A stretch of DNA of 5,842 nucleotides from an uncultured bacterium (GTDB taxonomy: Bacteria; Cyanobacteriota; Vampirovibrionia; Gastranaerophilales; Gastranaerophilaceae): assembly GCA_937894665.1 (NCBI GenBank), contig CALAWF010000219.1, forward strand, positions 1-5,842. Direction: 5' to 3'. Position 1 is the stretch's first letter; each line of letters starts with the position of its first letter. Positions 1 through 5,306 of the stretch are shown one piece after another. The translations under genes were made by a program, and so were the position numbers. The notes below the pieces were generated by a model, which was not told where the DNA came from, did not search any database, and saw only the letters and a list, made by a program, of their open reading frames with translations.

Positions 1-58
1 TCACTCGACTCAACTCCGTTTCGCCGGTTCAGCTAGTGTCCCACAAGGGGCGAGGGAA
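1..58. repeat. GC-rich intergenic segment, probable fragment of a dispersed repeat
   Basis: This stretch has 34 G or C in its first 60 bases, far richer than the AT-rich genes that follow. Every frame is broken by stops soon enough that no gene is credible. The segment CCCACAAGGGGCGAGGGA (41-58), read on the other strand as a CCCTCGCCCCTTGTGGG block, resembles intergenic repeat sequences I recall from several bacterial genomes. That resemblance is from memory only. The left end is outside the window. It could equally be ordinary non-coding DNA acquired from elsewhere. Confidence 0.35.
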
Positions 59-67
59 AATTACTCT

Positions 68-95
68 GTCCTTGCGAGCGAATGCGAAGCAATCC
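68..95 (+). repeat. Short dispersed repeat of the GTC-TTGCGAGCGAA-GCAATCC type
   Basis: The core TTGCGAGCGAATGCGAAGCA lies at 72-91, with GTC just before it and ATCC just after. The ends TTGC and GCAA can pair, so the unit is weakly palindromic. The pattern is close to the GTCATTGCGAG...GAAGCAATCC intergenic repeat known from many bacteria (family recalled, not searched). Only one copy is visible, so calling it a repeat rests on that resemblance and on its position among other repeat-like elements. It codes for nothing. Confidence 0.4.
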
Positions 96-111
96 TGCTA
101 TTTTTTCTTTC

Positions 112-135
112 AGGTTGGGGTAGAAACCCCAACCT
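112..135 (+). repeat. Palindromic hairpin element, copy 1
   Basis: AGGTTGGGGT (112-121) and ACCCCAACCT (126-135) form a perfect 10-bp stem closing the four-base loop AGAA. A related hairpin stands at 5410-5429. When the two are aligned in the same orientation, the changes at two stem positions are matched by changes in the paired base (T-A to C-G, and G-C to C-G). The sequence just after the stem (TACAT followed by an A/T-rich AAATTT) is also similar in both copies. No T-run follows directly on either strand, so this copy does not look like a standard terminator. I read it as a dispersed palindromic repeat. Confidence 0.6.
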
Positions 136-180
136 ACATTAAAATTTTAAAGTATGAGATAAAAAAATAAATTAAAAGCT

Positions 181-235
181 GGATTCTTTCGGGCTAAAGC
201 CCTCAGAATGACGTAATCATAACGAACTTATTCCC
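181..235 (-). repeat. GTCATTCTGAG...GAATC intergenic repeat, left copy
   Basis: Bases 198-235, read on the minus strand, match 5298-5335 on the plus strand at 36 of 38 positions. The shared parts are GGAATAAGTTCGTTA, then TTACGTCATTCTGAGGGCT; the two mismatches fall in the short spacer between them. The plus-strand segment 183-209 can fold: ATTCT (183-187) pairs with AGAAT (205-209), and GGGC (191-194) pairs with GCCC (199-202) around a TAAA loop. GTCATTCTGAG...GAATC(TC) elements are familiar as short mobile-looking intergenic repeats in many bacteria. The gene-proximal end is the GGAATAAG side. Confidence 0.65.
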
Positions 236-245
236 CAAGTGTCGA

Positions 246-275
246 TTGTAAAAACACTATGATATTTAAAATAAT
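246..275 (+). promoter_or_regulatory. Candidate sigma-70-type promoter for the thioredoxin-ccdA unit
   Basis: TTGTAA (246-251) is separated by 18 bases from AATAAT (270-275), which matches TATAAT at five of six positions. Transcription would start near 282 and give a leader of about 24 bases containing the ribosome site GGGAG (292-296). The surrounding DNA is very AT-rich, so chance matches are likely. A second TTGTAA with a 17-base spacer occurs before ribH, which gives mild support. Confidence 0.35.
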
Positions 276-305
276 GTGATATAAATAAAAAGGGAGAACT
301 TAAAA

Positions 306-695
306 ATGAATAAAAAAACAATCATTACTATTTTAGCAATTTTAATTATACCGGTTCTTGCATTTTTCGGATTGACATTCCACAAGGACACCTCAACTGT
401 TGCAGAAGCTAAAGGCAAACCACAAATTATAAAATTTTCATCAACTATGTGCCTTGAATGCAAAGAAGTGGAAAAAGTTTTCAAAGAAATTTTACCTAAA
501 TATGAAGACCAAATCACTTATACGGAAATCATCGTTGACAGTCGAGATGATATGAAAAACAACATGATTAAAAAATATAATGTCCAACTTGTTCCGACAA
601 TTATTATGTTAAATTCTGACGGAACCCAATACAAAAGAATTGAATCATCAATTCCTAAAGAAGAAATGGAAACATATATTAAAGGATTAAAATAA
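306..695 (+). CDS. Membrane-anchored thioredoxin-like protein (periplasmic thiol-disulfide oxidoreductase)
   Basis: This 129-residue protein has a lysine-bearing N terminus and one hydrophobic segment (about residues 5-24). That segment acts either as an uncleaved anchor or a signal peptide; there is no lipobox cysteine. The thioredoxin-like domain follows from about residue 39. Its redox pair is C49-L-E-C52, preceded by SSTM where classical thioredoxins have a tryptophan, and the cis-proline is seen as V96-P97-T98. The end, GTQYKRIESSIPKEEMETYI, fits the last strand and helix of the fold. ATG 306 is supported by GGGAG at 292-296. The stop overlaps the start of the CcdA-like gene by one base (TAATG). 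With that neighbour it probably accepts electrons from the membrane carrier and reduces disulfides outside the cytoplasm. The fold is well supported; the client proteins are unknown. Confidence 0.85.
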   Translation: MNKKTIITILAILIIPVLAFFGLTFHKDTSTVAEAKGKPQIIKFSSTMCLECKEVEKVFKEILPKYEDQITYTEIIVDSRDDMKNNMIKKYNVQLVPTIIMLNSDGTQYKRIESSIPKEEMETYIKGLK

Positions 696-1393
696 TGGAA
701 AACTTAACTCAATTATTTTCAACACAAAGCAGTATTTATATATTATTTGCAGCAGCATTTTTAGGCGGTTTAATTTCTTCTATTTCACCGTGTTCACTAT
801 CAATGCTACCTCTAATCATTGGTTATATCGGAGGTTATTCTGATGAAAAACCGCTAAAAACCTTGTTACAAATGATTGTATTTGTAATCGGTTCGGGTAT
901 AGTTTTCGCAGTTATTGGAGCAATTTGTGCTTTAACCGGAAAAATGTTTATCGGAAATCCTTATTTTGCATTGATTGTCGCATCCGTTATTTTAATTATG
1001 GGACTCAAAATCATAGGAGTTCTTGATTTTGACCTACCACCTGTTATAAAAGAAATTCCCAAAAACGAATTTAACAACGACTTTTTATATCCGTTAATTT
1101 TAGGTGCTGTTTTTGCACTAATTGGAACACCTTGTTCAACTCCAATTTTAGCAAGCATTATGGCCTTTGCATCAATTTCAGCAAAAATCAGTTCCGCTGT
1201 TATTATGCTGTTCCTATTTTCAATAGGTCAAGGTTTAATCTTAATTTTGGCAGGTTTTATCACATCTAAAATCAAAACAAGCGAAAAATTTTATCAGCTT
1301 TCCGAAAAAATTATGAAATTCAGCGGAATATTGCTAATCCTTGTTTCATTATATATTTTTTATAAAATTTTCGGCGGTATCCTTGTAAAATAA
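695..1393 (+). CDS. CcdA/DsbD-type transmembrane thiol-disulfide electron carrier
   Basis: This 232-residue, very hydrophobic protein has about six membrane segments (roughly 15-45, 57-81, 90-112, 130-158, 165-190, 208-228), the usual size and layout of CcdA. The two signature cysteines are visible in the pseudo-repeat: C33 in SPCSLSMLPL after the GGLISSI stretch, and C147 in GTPCSTP. A further cysteine, C78, lies in the second or third segment. CcdA and the DsbD core take electrons from cytoplasmic thioredoxin and pass them to an extracytoplasmic thioredoxin-like partner. Here the overlapping upstream gene supplies exactly such a partner. ATG 695 lies within TAATG and has no clear ribosome site of its own, so translation is probably coupled. 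The role may be cytochrome c maturation or general periplasmic reduction. No cytochrome maturation gene is in view, so I leave the gene symbol blank. Confidence 0.88.
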   Translation: MENLTQLFSTQSSIYILFAAAFLGGLISSISPCSLSMLPLIIGYIGGYSDEKPLKTLLQMIVFVIGSGIVFAVIGAICALTGKMFIGNPYFALIVASVILIMGLKIIGVLDFDLPPVIKEIPKNEFNNDFLYPLILGAVFALIGTPCSTPILASIMAFASISAKISSAVIMLFLFSIGQGLILILAGFITSKIKTSEKFYQLSEKIMKFSGILLILVSLYIFYKIFGGILVK

Positions 1394-1411
1394 GTCGAAA
1401 TATAGTATCAT
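1383..1411 (+). promoter_or_regulatory. Candidate sigma-70-type promoter for ribH
   Basis: TTGTAA (1383-1388), inside the last codons of the ccdA-like gene, is followed after a 17-base spacer by TATCAT (1406-1411), a five-of-six match to TATAAT. The predicted start near 1418 leaves a leader of about 30 bases. No terminator hairpin separates ribH from the upstream pair, so readthrough is also possible. The leader is far too short for an FMN riboswitch. Confidence 0.4.
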
Positions 1412-1448
1412 ATATACATATTTCAGACATTTTTAAGGAGTAGGTATA

Positions 1449-1913
1449 ATGAAAACATACGAAGGGCAATTAACAACATCGAAAGATGAAAAATTTTGCA
1501 TAATTATTTCTAGATTTAACGACTTTATCGGTTCTAAACTTTTGTCAGGTGCAATTGACGAATTGAGAAGACACGGAGTTGCCGAAGAAAATATAGAAAT
1601 CGTTAAAGTTCCGGGAGCTTTTGAAATCCCTGTTATTGCAATGAAATGTGCAAAATCAGGGAAGTACAATGCAATTATTACATTAGGAGCAGTAATTAAA
1701 GGTTCTACACCACACTTTGATTATGTTTCAGCAGAAGTTTCAAAGGGTGTTGCTCACGTAAGTCTTCAAACCGGTATTCCTGTAATCTTTGGAGTTCTTA
1801 CAACCGATAACATTGAACAAGCAATTGAAAGAGCTGGCACAAAAGCCGGCAATAAAGGGGCAGATGCTGCTAAAACCGCAATTGAAATGGCAAATTTGGT
1901 TAAATTAGTGTAG
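1449..1913 (+). CDS. ribH: 6,7-dimethyl-8-ribityllumazine synthase
   Basis: The enzyme joins 5-amino-6-ribitylamino-uracil and 3,4-dihydroxy-2-butanone 4-phosphate to give 6,7-dimethyl-8-ribityllumazine, the second-to-last step of riboflavin synthesis, in the cytoplasm. The 154 residues match the family length and are complete. Visible family features are RFND (22-25) with the stacking aromatic F23, PGAFEIP (55-61), and GAVIKGSTPHFDYV (80-93) with the catalytic histidine H89. FGVLTTDNIEQA (114-125) and ERAGTKAGNKG (127-137, with phosphate-binding R128) complete the set. The common arginine of GAVIRG is lysine (K84) here, a conservative change seen in other members as I recall. AAGGAG (1435-1440) lies eight bases before ATG. 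No other rib gene is in the window. It heads a close-packed set of plus-strand genes. Confidence 0.97.
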   Translation: MKTYEGQLTTSKDEKFCIIISRFNDFIGSKLLSGAIDELRRHGVAEENIEIVKVPGAFEIPVIAMKCAKSGKYNAIITLGAVIKGSTPHFDYVSAEVSKGVAHVSLQTGIPVIFGVLTTDNIEQAIERAGTKAGNKGADAAKTAIEMANLVKLV

Positions 1914-1943
1914 ATTCAAAATCGGATTTTTCTGAATTTTGAA
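1914..1943 (+). promoter_or_regulatory. Short stem-loop in the ribH-murQ gap, next to the murQ ribosome site
   Basis: TTCAAAAT (1915-1922) and ATTTTGAA (1936-1943) form a perfect 8-bp stem with a 13-base loop, ending directly against the murQ ribosome site AAGGAG (1944-1949). A competing fold pairs ATTCA (1914-1918) with TGAAT (1933-1937) around AAAT/ATTT. Both are AT-rich and weak. This may be a processing or translation-tuning element, or chance; it does not look like a strong terminator. Confidence 0.3.
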
Positions 1944-1955
1944 AAGGAGTTGAGT

Positions 1956-2846
1956 ATGACAGAAGCAATTACCGAGTACAGAAACGAAAACACCAAGGAT
2001 ATTGATTTATTATCAACTATCGACATGGTTAGAAAAATGAACGAAGAAGATCAAATTGTAGCAAAAGTTGTTGGAGATGAAGCTCCAAATATCGCTAATG
2101 CAATTGATATTATCGCAAAATCGTTCCTCAAAGGTGGAAGATTATTCTATTTCGGAGCAGGAACATCCGGCAGACTTGGAATTTTAGATGCTTCTGAATG
2201 CCCGCCAACTTTCAGCGTTGACCCATCAATGGTACAAGGTATTATCGCCGGAGGACCAAAAGCTATTTTACAAGCAGCAGAAGGTGCTGAAGATAACTTT
2301 GACGAAGGTAAAAAAGATGCAAATATTCTTACAGATAAAGATGTATGCGTTGTAATTTCAGCAAGCGGAAATCCCAAATATCTTCTTGGCGTACTTGAAA
2401 AAGCGGATGAAATAGGAGCAGCAACTATTGCTATCACTTGCAACTCAAAAGGTAAAATTGCAGAAGAAGCAGGACATGTTATTTGTGCAGAAGTTGGACC
2501 GGAAGTTATCGCAGGCTCAAGCAGATTAAAAGCCGGAACTGCACAAAAAATGATTTTGAATATGCTTTCTACAGGGTCTATGATTAAAATAGGAAAAACT
2601 TACGAAAACTTTATGATAGACTTGAAAGCGGTAAATGAAAAACTTAAAGATAGAGCTATCCGTATTGTTTCACAAATTGCAGGCGTAACAAATAGCGAAG
2701 CATTGGCTTCATTGTTAAAATGCGATTGGGAAATCAAAACAGCAATTGTAATGAACCAATTGAAGGTTGATACGGAAGAAGCAAGATTAGAATTAAGAAA
2801 ACACGGCGGAGTTTTGAGAAAAATTATCAACACCCAAACCGTGTAG
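1956..2846 (+). CDS. murQ: N-acetylmuramic acid 6-phosphate etherase
   Basis: MurQ cleaves the lactyl ether of MurNAc-6-phosphate to give GlcNAc-6-phosphate and D-lactate, a cytoplasmic step in recycling or using peptidoglycan sugar. The 296-residue protein is full length. It opens with TEYRNENTKDIDLLST, then the SIS-domain loop GAGTSGRLG (67-75), DASECPPTF (78-86) with the catalytic-type E81, and GAED (110-113) with E112. VGPEV followed by GSSRLKAGTAQK is the other family hallmark. The loop usually reading SGRTPYV in MurQ is SGNPKYL (137-143) here. I chose ATG 1956 because AAGGAG (1944-1949) is six bases away; an in-frame TTG at 1950 touches the ribosome site and is too close. No PTS transporter, MurNAc kinase or anhydro-sugar gene is nearby, so the source of its substrate is not shown. 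It follows ribH by 42 bases and precedes gpsA by 15. Confidence 0.96.
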   Translation: MTEAITEYRNENTKDIDLLSTIDMVRKMNEEDQIVAKVVGDEAPNIANAIDIIAKSFLKGGRLFYFGAGTSGRLGILDASECPPTFSVDPSMVQGIIAGGPKAILQAAEGAEDNFDEGKKDANILTDKDVCVVISASGNPKYLLGVLEKADEIGAATIAITCNSKGKIAEEAGHVICAEVGPEVIAGSSRLKAGTAQKMILNMLSTGSMIKIGKTYENFMIDLKAVNEKLKDRAIRIVSQIAGVTNSEALASLLKCDWEIKTAIVMNQLKVDTEEARLELRKHGGVLRKIINTQTV

Positions 2847-2861
2847 GAGGATAAGAAAGAG

Positions 2862-3863
2862 ATGAAATTAACAGTACTTGGAGCAGGATGTTGGGGGCTT
2901 ACTTTAGCGTGGCTTTTAACAGATAACTTTGAAAATATTACCATCTGGGGTAGAGAACAAGACCTATCTCAAGATTTGATAGAAAACAAACACACAACAA
3001 AACCTCTTGAAGTTCAATTAGATAAAAAAGTTGAAATCACATCAGATTTAGCTGGTGCAATCAAAGATGCCGATATTATTTTATCAGTTATTGCAACGTC
3101 CGGAACTCGTGATGTTTGTGAACATCTGAAAATTGCAGGGATAAAATCAGAACAAGTACTTGTTAATGCTTCTAAGGGTATTGAAGTTCCATCTCTTATG
3201 AGAATGTCAGAAGTTATAAAAGATGTTCTTCCAAACCAAAAACTAGTTATCCTTTCCGGACCAACCCTTGCAAAAGAAGTTCTTCAAGGAAAACCAACAG
3301 CAGCTTGTGTAGCTTGTGAAGATATTGAAACAGCACAATTTGTTCAAAAAGCATGCAATGTTCCTAATAGATTCAGATTATACACAAATACTGATGTAAT
3401 CGGAGTTGAACTTGGTGGAAGTTTAAAAAACGTAATTGCAATAGCTTCTGGGTTTGCTCATACTATGAATCTTGGTGACAACTGCTCAGGAACACTTTTA
3501 ACACGTGGGATGGCTGAAATTGTAAGAGTAAGTATCCAACTTGGTGCAAATCCTTCAACTCTATACGGACTTTCCGGAATGGGTGATTTAATTGCAACTT
3601 GTTCTTCTCCTATGTCAAGAAATTATACCGTTGGTTCAATGCTTGCAAAAGGTAAAAAAATTAACGATATTTTAGCAGAACTTGGTTCTGTTGCAGAAGG
3701 GGTAAAAACTTCTAAGGCAATTTGTGAATTAGCAAAAAAATTAAATATTGAAGTTCCTGTATCAAACGCAATCTACGAAGCTGTTTATACAGATATTACT
3801 CCGGAACAATTGCTATCAAAATTGATGAATAGAAAACTGAAAGAAGAAGAAAGATACGTATAA
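2862..3863 (+). CDS. gpsA: NAD(P)-dependent glycerol-3-phosphate dehydrogenase
   Basis: GpsA reduces dihydroxyacetone phosphate to sn-glycerol-3-phosphate, the backbone for membrane phospholipids, in the cytoplasm. The 333 residues match the usual length. The N-terminal dinucleotide-binding motif is GAGCWG (7-12), with cysteine at the position often serine. It is followed by VNASKGIE (101-108, K105), LSGPTLAKEV (131-140) and LGGSLKNVIAIASG (184-197) with the catalytic-type lysine K189. GTLLTRGMAEI (210-220), GLSGMGDLIATC (236-247) and SRNYTVG (252-258) complete the substrate-binding domain. The ribosome site AGGAGG (2845-2850) overlaps the murQ stop codon and sits 11 bases before ATG, so the two genes are closely linked. 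Its stop overlaps the next start by one base (TAATG). Nothing is broken or missing. Confidence 0.97.
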   Translation: MKLTVLGAGCWGLTLAWLLTDNFENITIWGREQDLSQDLIENKHTTKPLEVQLDKKVEITSDLAGAIKDADIILSVIATSGTRDVCEHLKIAGIKSEQVLVNASKGIEVPSLMRMSEVIKDVLPNQKLVILSGPTLAKEVLQGKPTAACVACEDIETAQFVQKACNVPNRFRLYTNTDVIGVELGGSLKNVIAIASGFAHTMNLGDNCSGTLLTRGMAEIVRVSIQLGANPSTLYGLSGMGDLIATCSSPMSRNYTVGSMLAKGKKINDILAELGSVAEGVKTSKAICELAKKLNIEVPVSNAIYEAVYTDITPEQLLSKLMNRKLKEEERYV

Positions 3864-4789
3864 TGAAATTTGCCGTTAGATATTTAAAAAATACATTTTA
3901 TCCGCTAAATGTTCCAGATTCGATGAAACTGGAAGATGGGCAAATGGTAATTGTCCGTACTGAAAAAGGTGAAGAAGCCCTAAAAGCATTTATTGTAAAT
4001 TCTCAAGTTGAAAAGATTTGGGAACATTCCAAAAATAAACCTGAGCCTCTTCCGGTTATTAGAACAATGACCCAAAGAGATTTGCAAACTCTTGAAGAAA
4101 TAAAAAAAGAAGAAGTTACGGCTTATTTCAAATGCCAAGCTCTTGTCAAACAACACAAACTCTCAATGAATCTTGTTCAATGCAGAATTACGTTTGACAG
4201 AAGAAAAATAACTTTTTATTACACCGCACCGGAAAGAGTTGATTTTAGAGCATTATTAAAAGACTTAACTCAAGTATTCACAAGAGTCAGAATTGATTTA
4301 CGCCATATTGGGGTTAGAGATGAAACCTCCATTTTAGAAGGCGTTGGACTTTGCGGACAGCCGTTCTGTTGCTCAAGTTTTCTTAGAAAATTTGCAACAA
4401 TCAATGTTAAACTTGCTAAAGACCAAGGAATGCCAATTGCTCCGGGGAAAATTTCCGGAACTTGCGGAAGACTTTTATGCTGCTTGACTTATGAATATTC
4501 AAACTACATTGATGCAGCAAAAGGAATGCCTCCAATTGGTTCTTCTGTAATGACAACAGAAGGTCTTGGAAAAGTTTGTTATCTTCAATTTATGAGCGGG
4601 AAAGTTGCAGTCAAAATGGAAGATGGAAAAACCAAAGAATTTGACAAAAACGATATTGAAATGGTTGATGCAGATGTTAATGTTGAAATCGATGTTCCTG
4701 CAATAAATAATTATCCGGATGAAGATAGCTCGAATATTGACATTAAACAACTCGAAGATGACAAAAACAGTTCAACAGGAAATATTTAA
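3863..4789 (+). CDS. ricT: PSP1-domain protein of the RicT (YaaT) family
   Basis: This 308-residue protein carries the PSP1/RicT core (about residues 1-270). The diagnostic cysteine clusters are CGQPFCCSSF (164-173: C164, C169, C170) and GTCGRLLCCLTYE (199-211: C201, C206, C207). The stretch RIDLRHIGVRDE (143-154) precedes them and is also typical. In Bacillus, RicT works with RicA and RicF as an iron-sulfur-binding complex that helps RNase Y-dependent mRNA maturation; that is family knowledge. Here no ricA or ricF is in view, so the exact job is open. The last 40 or so residues are acidic and asparagine-rich (DADVNVEIDV, then DEDSSNIDI) and probably disordered. ATG 3863 overlaps the gpsA stop and has no good ribosome site of its own, only purines, so coupled translation is likely. 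It is the last gene before a strong terminator. Confidence 0.88.
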   Translation: MKFAVRYLKNTFYPLNVPDSMKLEDGQMVIVRTEKGEEALKAFIVNSQVEKIWEHSKNKPEPLPVIRTMTQRDLQTLEEIKKEEVTAYFKCQALVKQHKLSMNLVQCRITFDRRKITFYYTAPERVDFRALLKDLTQVFTRVRIDLRHIGVRDETSILEGVGLCGQPFCCSSFLRKFATINVKLAKDQGMPIAPGKISGTCGRLLCCLTYEYSNYIDAAKGMPPIGSSVMTTEGLGKVCYLQFMSGKVAVKMEDGKTKEFDKNDIEMVDADVNVEIDVPAINNYPDEDSSNIDIKQLEDDKNSSTGNI

Positions 4790-4790
4790 A

Positions 4791-4828
4791 CTAAAAAAGC
4801 AAAAGGTAAAAACCTTTTGCTTTTTTAG
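4791..4828 (+). terminator. Strong rho-independent terminator ending the ribH-murQ-gpsA-ricT cluster
   Basis: CTAAAAAAGCAAAAGGT (4791-4807) and ACCTTTTGCTTTTTTAG (4812-4828) form a perfect 17-bp stem with an AAAA loop, starting one base after the ricT stop. The six-T run (4821-4826) is paired with the six-A run, so the functional hairpin is the GC-containing inner part followed by the T tract. The symmetry would let it work in both directions. It also holds the -35 of the next promoter. Confidence 0.93.
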
Positions 4829-4846
4829 TATGTTTGATTTTATAAT
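4817..4846 (+). promoter_or_regulatory. Candidate sigma-70-type promoter for the PQ-loop-like gene
   Basis: A perfect TATAAT (4841-4846) lies 18 bases after TTGCTT (4817-4822), which keeps the TTG of the -35 consensus. The -35 falls inside the 3' arm of the upstream terminator. Start near 4853 gives a leader of about 60 bases. The exact -10 and its place right after a terminator and before a separate gene make this the best promoter in the window. Confidence 0.5.
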
Positions 4847-4857
4847 ATGAGCGAGGA

Positions 4858-4884
4858 TTCTTCATTAAGAACCCCACAATGAAG
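4858..4884 (+). promoter_or_regulatory. Leader stem-loops before the PQ-loop-like gene
   Basis: CTTCATT (4860-4866) pairs with AATGAAG (4878-4884) around an 11-base loop holding ACCCCAC. A competing hairpin pairs TTCTT (4858-4862) with AAGAA (4867-4871). The two cannot form together. They lie in the predicted leader, about 18 bases before the GGAG ribosome site (4902-4905). No known riboswitch is recognised; chance is possible at this length. Confidence 0.25.
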
Positions 4885-4912
4885 TAAGTAAAAAATTTAA
4901 TGGAGAAAGATA

Positions 4913-5242
4913 ATGAGTGTACTAGAAGCTGGAATGATGGTTTGCTTTGGAGCAAGCTGGCCTTTTCAAGTAGTTAAAACATTTAAGTCAAAAGAAGTTG
5001 GCGGAAAAAGTATTTTATTTTTATGGTTGGTAGAAATCGGTTATGTAATGGGAATGCTACACCACATATTATATGCACCCGACAAAGTAATCTACTTATA
5101 CTTAATGAACTTTATACTGGTCGGAGCAGATATGACGTTGTATTACAAATACAAACACGATGCGAAAGTTAGAGCGGATTTAGCCAAAGCAGAACTTCCT
5201 GCAAATGTTGTACCGGAAGAAGTTCCTGTTGAAGTTGAATAA
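4913..5242 (+). CDS. Small three-helix membrane protein, PQ-loop/SemiSWEET-like
   Basis: The 109-residue protein has three hydrophobic segments (about 4-22, 32-52 and 59-78), the topology of a single PQ-loop or SemiSWEET half-transporter. The first segment ends in SWPFQVVKTFKSKEVGGKS (15-33), which resembles the PQ-loop pattern of a proline and glutamine followed by a KS...G.S turn into the second helix. The second has a HH pair (50-51), and the third holds N66 and D73. SemiSWEETs pair up to carry sugars; whether this one does is inference, and the proline and glutamine are separated by F18 rather than adjacent. The C-terminal tail is charged, ending in an acidic, proline- and valine-rich stretch (PEEVPVEVE). 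ATG 4913 has GGAG at 4902-4905, seven bases away. It stands alone between a terminator and a repeat-rich gap, so context does not name a substrate. Confidence 0.7.
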   Translation: MSVLEAGMMVCFGASWPFQVVKTFKSKEVGGKSILFLWLVEIGYVMGMLHHILYAPDKVIYLYLMNFILVGADMTLYYKYKHDAKVRADLAKAELPANVVPEEVPVEVE

Positions 5243-5274
5243 GCATTTATAATTTTTCTTCGCCTTTAATCGTA

Positions 5275-5306
5275 AGGGATAAGGAACAGGGAAATAAGGG
5301 AATAAG
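5275..5306. repeat. Purine-rich imperfect triple repeat of AGGGA(AA)TAAGG
   Basis: Three similar units follow one another: AGGGATAAGGA (5275-5285), AGGGAAATAAGGGA (5288-5301) and, overlapping it, AGGGAATAAG (5297-5306). The last unit is the beginning of the inverted repeat described at 5298. The rest of the gap from 5243 holds only AT-rich sequence with no convincing terminator for the upstream gene. This may be slippage at the edge of an inserted repeat element, or chance. Confidence 0.3.

Noticed and set aside
112..135. Left hairpin as a rho-independent terminator
   Set aside because: No T-run follows the stem on either strand, and no gene is seen ending into it; better read as a repeat copy.
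277..285. Extended -10 TGATATAAA before the thioredoxin gene
   Set aside because: Transcription would begin at about 292, inside the ribosome site, leaving too short a leader; the 246-275 pair fits better.
266..517. Minus-strand open frame opposite the start of the thioredoxin gene
   Set aside because: It is the complement of a hydrophobic signal segment and AT-rich leader, with no supporting start site.
1394..1448. FMN riboswitch before ribH
   Set aside because: The leader is only about 30-55 bases with no conserved FMN-element stems; riboswitches of this class need well over 100 bases.
1950..1955. TTG at 1950 as the murQ start
   Set aside because: It directly touches the ribosome site AAGGAG (1944-1949); ATG 1956 has a normal six-base spacing and begins the family-typical MTEAITEYRN.
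961..2944. Minus-strand open frames opposite ccdA, ribH, murQ and the start of gpsA
   Set aside because: They lie wholly or mostly opposite genes with clear family motifs, have no recognisable domain or ribosome site, and are composition shadows.
4499..4750. Minus-strand open frame opposite the end of ricT
   Set aside because: Low-complexity translation rich in N, I and F opposite an acidic tail; no start signal or motif.
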